This document shows, piece after piece, positions 61,263 to 64,000 of a stretch of DNA of 64,000 nucleotides. Position 1 is the stretch's first letter. Each line of letters opens with the position of its first letter. Below the pieces are notes generated by a model. That model did not search any database. It saw nothing but the letters and a program-made list of their open reading frames with translations, and was not told the DNA's origin. The position numbers and the translations under genes were made by a program. This stretch comes from Steroidobacter denitrificans. Its GTDB lineage: Bacteria; Pseudomonadota; Gammaproteobacteria; Steroidobacterales; Steroidobacteraceae. Where the stretch lies: contig NZ_CP011971.1 in NCBI RefSeq assembly GCF_001579945.1, positions 558,001 through 622,000 of the forward strand, written 5' to 3'.

Positions 61263-61925
61263 TTATCCGTTGAAGAGGGCATTGAGCCGGGCACACCAGG
61301 TTTCCGCCGCCCGGCGGCTCATGGGAAAACTGAGCAGCGGTCGCTGCGGGTCGGCGGTTTGCAGCTCGATGGCGAAGTCTTTGGCACGCACCGTGCGCTC
61401 GAAGGTCGGCACGCTCATGCCGCTGGCGTTGATCTGACGGCTACCGCCGTTCATCTCCATGCTCTCGACCTCGCGCCAGGTCATCTGCCAGCCGAGCAGC
61501 CAGGAGAAGTCGTGCAGTTTGTATGCGTCATTGACCACATCGCAGGCCGCGATCTTGCAATTCCGGGAGTCAAAAACAAGGAATGCTGGCGCGGGATAAC
61601 CCAGGAGATGTCCAGCATCGAATGACAGGCCCTGCTGGGCGTTGATCCTAGCGACAAGGGCCTGACAGCGGGCCTGCAAGCGCGCTAGAAAGCGGAAGGA
61701 CAGCGAGAAGATCACCAGTGAAATCAGTAGATAGAGCATCAGCTCACTGGTCAGTAGCCCCCACAGCGATGTTTGTGACATGCGCGCTGGCCCCACGCCG
61801 AACATCGCCAGAACCAAAATCAGCGTAAGACCAGCGACCGCGAGACCTGAAAGCCCAGCCACCGGAACAGCCAGCCCCGCAGCCGCTCCCACTCCCACTC
61901 CAACAGTCTTCCAGACGCTTGCCAT
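61263..61925 (-). CDS. Hypothetical inner-membrane protein
   Basis: 220 residues. Two or three hydrophobic segments occupy the first third (about 12-45 and 53-78, including LMLYLLISLVIFSLSF). The C-terminal 120 residues are soluble, with FDSRNCKIAACDVVNDAYKLHDFSWLLGW and a WCARLNALF helix near the end. No domain is recognised. First gene of the leftward operon; its start lies about 140 bases from the divergent XRE gene, across the ACTCATAG repeats. Confidence 0.65.
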   Translation of the reverse strand: MASVWKTVGVGVGAAAGLAVPVAGLSGLAVAGLTLILVLAMFGVGPARMSQTSLWGLLTSELMLYLLISLVIFSLSFRFLARLQARCQALVARINAQQGLSFDAGHLLGYPAPAFLVFDSRNCKIAACDVVNDAYKLHDFSWLLGWQMTWREVESMEMNGGSRQINASGMSVPTFERTVRAKDFAIELQTADPQRPLLSFPMSRRAAETWCARLNALFNG

Positions 61926-61946
61926 ACGTCACTTCTCCATTTTGTT

Positions 61947-62040
61947 ACTCATAGAGGTCATTCTATGGCGCTTGCATTCAATTGTCACTCATAGTGCGGG
62001 CACTTATCGGGCGTAGCCCTATAGAGGGGGTACTCATAGA
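61947..62040. promoter_or_regulatory. Three ACTCATAG boxes in divergent promoter region
   Basis: ACTCATAG occurs at 61947, 61987 and 62032 between the membrane-protein gene (minus) and the XRE gene (plus). The first copy lies in the imperfect palindrome CATAGA-GGTCAT-TCTATG. It resembles the operator sets of small XRE/controller proteins. Confidence 0.5.
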
Positions 62041-62067
62041 GTCATTTCTCTTTAAGAAGAGAGAAAT

Positions 62068-62316
62068 ATGGCCCTTGATCCCCGACTACGCTTCGGCCTG
62101 AAGCTGATAGAAATCAGAAAGACCAAAGGGTGGTCGCAAGAGCGCCTGGCGTTGGAGAGCGGCTTGGCCCGTAGCTATTTGGGTGGGGTTGAGCGCGGCC
62201 AGCGCAACATCGCGCTGCTCAACATCTTCAAGCTGGCCGAAGCGCTGGAAGTGGGGCCTTCGGTACTGCTGGAGGCGCCTGCAGCTGGACAGGAGGCAAC
62301 ATCAGTAGCACCGTAA
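62068..62316 (+). CDS. XRE-family regulator (controller-protein-like)
   Basis: 82 residues; the ATG follows AAGAGAGAAAT. Nearly the whole protein is a Cro/C1 helix-turn-helix: FGLKLIEIRKTKGWSQERLALESGLARSYLGGVERGQRN (key parts KGWSQERLALESGLARSYLGGVERG, about 21-45). Size and fold resemble the C proteins that time restriction-modification expression and many element repressors. The ACTCATAG boxes immediately upstream suggest autoregulation and control of the divergent operon. Confidence 0.85.
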   Translation: MALDPRLRFGLKLIEIRKTKGWSQERLALESGLARSYLGGVERGQRNIALLNIFKLAEALEVGPSVLLEAPAAGQEATSVAP

Positions 62317-62319
62317 CAT

Positions 62320-62349
62320 CGTAGCGCTACGTTATCGTAACGTTACGAT
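62320..62349. promoter_or_regulatory. Two tandem perfect palindromes
   Basis: CGTAGCGCTACG (62320-62331) and ATCGTAACGTTACGAT (62334-62349) share the CGTA/TACG arms and are centred 16 bases apart, just after the XRE stop. They may be operator, partition or terminator sites of the plasmid remnant. Confidence 0.5.
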
Positions 62350-62472
62350 GTCATCTGACAGGGGGTGAGTTGCCCCGGCAGGCCTGTCGATAGCATGTTG
62401 AGAAAACCGACGCCAAGTAGCCCTGTTTTTTGAGTAACGAGTAGCCGCGCAGCGACCGGAGGGAGCAAAGGA

Positions 62473-62746
62473 TTTTCCACAGCCGCAGGGCGGTAGCTAC
62501 TAGGTATTTATAAATACTAGGAAAAACCTAAAAGCAGAACTACTAGAGGCGGTCCCTCCATTTCGCTGAATTCCCGCTCCAGTGGGACTTACAGGCGATT
62601 TCGCTCGTCAGTCTTGACTAGCGATGTCACGTAAAACGGCTAGTGATGTCACGTACCGATGACTAGCGATGTCACGTGGATAACTTGCAGAAATGGCACC
62701 AAAGCCAGTTCTGGCAAGGGTTTTAGCCTTGCTAGTGATGTCACGT
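62473..62746. other. Iteron-type plasmid replication origin (remnant)
   Basis: Four copies of the 15-base iteron CTAG(C/T)GATGTCACGT at 62618, 62640, 62663 and 62732; spacings 22, 23 and 69 keep them in helical phase. DnaA-box-like TTTTCCACA lies at 62473-62481 and a reverse TTATCCACG at 62675-62683. An A+T-rich palindrome GTATTTATAAATAC at 62504-62517 would suit strand opening. It directly adjoins the truncated repA, so this is the origin of a formerly autonomous plasmid. Confidence 0.8.
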
Positions 62747-62770
62747 GGACAACCCGAAAAGCCCACAGGC

Positions 62771-63214
62771 TTACCCCCTCCTCTTGGTGGCTGCGATATG
62801 CAGGCGTGCAGGGGTGAGGATCAGGTGATCTTTCGTTTCCTCGATGTGGCTCCGAGCCTCGGGATAGAACAGCAGCGCTTCGTTTAGTCGGAGGCGGAAA
62901 TTGGTCTTGAAGTTGGCCAGCCCCTTGGGAGTATTCGCATAGCCAGAGCCGAACTGCATCATTAGGCCAGTCCATGGCACGTGAACAAGCCGTTTGCCTC
63001 CTTTGCTTGCCCCAACGTTCAAGGTGAACATGCGGTAGACCAGCCATGTGTAGATGTCCATCGCCAGAGGCGACTTTCTGAGCGCGCGTAGTGCCTCCAT
63101 CTTGATTGGTACGGGGGCACTGATCAGACGTTTAAAAAAGTCTGTGCTCAAGGTGATCGAGCTTTCCCATGCCCCTCGTCGCACCGTATCGCGAGAGCTC
63201 CAGAAGACGAATGC
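62771..63214 (-). pseudogene. RepA replication initiator, N-terminus lost
   Basis: The open frame reads FVFWSSRDTVRRGAWESSITLS (given by its parts VFWSSRD and GAWESSITLS), then PVPIKMEALRALRKSPLAMDIYTWLVYRM and a C-terminal LNEALLFYPEARSHI, the pattern of the C-terminal winged-helix half of RepA initiators of iteron plasmids. About 148 codons remain; full proteins are around 300 residues. The 5' part is cut off where the IS21-type repeats start at about 63215. The surviving start-like GTG at 63184 is unlikely to give a functional initiator. Confidence 0.78.
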
Positions 63215-63216
63215 AG

Positions 63217-63312
63217 GATTTCCTGTGATTGGACCCGCCTAATTTCCTAGGAATGGGACCACTCGATTTCCTGGGAATGGACCCACCCAATTTCCTCGCA
63301 ATGGGACCACCC
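63217..63312. repeat. Four tandem 24-bp repeats at IS21 left end
   Basis: Units start at 63217, 63241, 63265 and 63289 with exact 24-base period and the consensus (A/G)ATTTCCTnGGAATGGGACCACCC. They are presumed IstA binding sites. Confidence 0.8.
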
Positions 63313-63578
63313 GCCGGAGCTGCTTTTCGAGCCCGGCGGCGCGCGCTGTTGCGCGCCGCCGCGGCCTCAGGAGCGAAACGGCGATGTCAACCCAGGCGAT
63401 GTCCTATTCGGGGGTAAGCCCCGGAGCGAGCCCCGCCCCCCGGGCGCTCGATCGTGGCGCAGCGCCTTCTACGGCGAGCACCGTCGTTTCCGCAATCACC
63501 ACCCAGTCGCGGGCGCCGGCCCGCTCACACAGCCAATCCGCTTATCGTCGTGCAATTTGCTCGCACGGGGAGAACTGG

Positions 63579-64000
63579 ATGGCGCGGAGGGAATTGACGG
63601 TGCAGAGATATGAAGAAATCAAACGACGGCTCGCCGAGGGCCGCAGCGTACGTGAGATCGCGAGCGCGTTGAGTTGCTCACGCCGCCTGGTGCGCGAGAT
63701 CCGCGACGGCGTGCGCGTGACACACGCGATCGCCGCGAGTCCGGATCCACTGTGGATGTCGCAGCTGGATTGGCCGGTGATCATTCACGATCTGGGGCTG
63801 GGTCATCCGCTGAAGTTCATTTGGGAAGAAAAGGCGCAGACGCTGACGACGTACTCCAACTTCTGGAAGCAGTTTTATCGCAAGTTCCCGCAGTGTCGCA
63901 ACGCCAGCGTTACCGCCCGAACGTTCGAGCCCGGGGAGCGCGTCGAAGTCGATTACGCCGGCGATCCGATCGAGTGGTACGACATCAAGACCGGCGAAAT
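63579..64000 (+). CDS. istA: IS21-family transposase IstA (partial)
   Basis: 140 codons from the ATG at 63579 to the window edge, uninterrupted. An N-terminal helix-turn-helix (YEEIKRRLAEGRSVREIASALSCSRRLVREI; key parts SVREIASALSCSRRLV, about 23-38) is followed by WEEKAQTLTTYSNFWKQFYRKF and the catalytic-domain opening FEPGERVEVDYAGDPIEW with the first catalytic Asp (about residue 125). It resembles the IS1162/IS408 branch. The istB helper ATPase gene should follow outside the window. Confidence 0.9.
   Translation, partial: MARRELTVQRYEEIKRRLAEGRSVREIASALSCSRRLVREIRDGVRVTHAIAASPDPLWMSQLDWPVIIHDLGLGHPLKFIWEEKAQTLTTYSNFWKQFYRKFPQCRNASVTARTFEPGERVEVDYAGDPIEWYDIKTGE

Larger units (their letters stand above)
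63212..64000 (+). mobile_element. IS21-family element, left part (runs off window)
   Basis: The left end carries four 24-base repeats (63217-63312) typical of IS21-family transposase-binding sites, followed by about 260 bases of leader and then istA. Insertion separated the repA C-terminus from its N-terminal half. The exact terminal base is uncertain; TGCAGGATTTCC at 63211-63222 is the probable start of the element. Confidence 0.8.

Overview
The window reads as high-GC chromosome of a gammaproteobacterium, probably near Xanthomonadales/Nevskiales. Supporting this are the blocks hemA-prfA and TPR lipoprotein-lolB-ispE-tRNA-Gln-prs-rplY-pth-ychF, the 180-kDa type NAD-glutamate dehydrogenase, a ccoNOQP cbb3 oxidase operon, and the cystathionine beta-synthase/gamma-lyase pair. 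The lineage call is an inference from gene order and families; no 16S rRNA is present.

Bases 1-4893 are an eroded integration hotspot on the 3' side of a tRNA-Arg(UCG) gene. It holds the tail of a DUF4143 ATPase, an IS1634-family element inserted at that gene's stop codon with an 8-bp flanking duplication, two toxin-antitoxin pairs, a decayed recombinase tail, two att-like repeats sharing the tRNA 3' end, and an internally deleted DUF72 gene.

Bases 5200-43352 are ordinary core genome: YebC, DUF1840, HDOD, an MBL hydrolase and a ModF-like double ABC ATPase, and PhzF. A TPP-riboswitch operon for thiamin salvage follows (TonB receptor, thiamin-binding protein, PnuT-like transporter, kinase). 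Then come gpmA, NAD-GDH, a MarR regulator, a TDT transporter, an outer-membrane barrel, ppiB, prmC, transsulfuration genes, cbb3 oxidase, hemA-prfA, the lipoprotein/isoprenoid block, prs, rplY, pth and ychF, ending in a strong terminator.

Bases 43488-63214 are a mobile island. It starts with a P4-type integrase and an unknown ORF. A leftward, tightly coupled seven-gene defence operon follows: AlpA-like HTH, hsdR, PHP-SMC ATPase (TrlF-like), AlbA_2 ATP-binding protein, hsdS, PrrC-like anticodon nuclease, and hsdM last. Upstream of it lie two different direct-repeat arrays, both with 22-bp phasing, the second framed by an 18-bp perfect inverted repeat. Next are a divergent HTH regulator and Lon-like AAA+ ATPase sharing paired operators, and a convergent five-gene operon (membrane protein, lipoprotein, secreted protein, SLOG-fold protein, small ORF). 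The island ends with an XRE regulator and the remains of a plasmid replicon (four iterons, DnaA boxes, a RepA C-terminus). An IS21-family element, which runs off the right edge, truncates repA.

Functionally the island couples DNA restriction, a probable tRNA-cleaving back-up and two more nucleotide-dependent accessory proteins in one transcription unit. The neighbouring HTH/AAA+/SLOG module is uncharacterised. The best candidates for new biology are the composite hsd operon and the repeat-rich control region in front of it.
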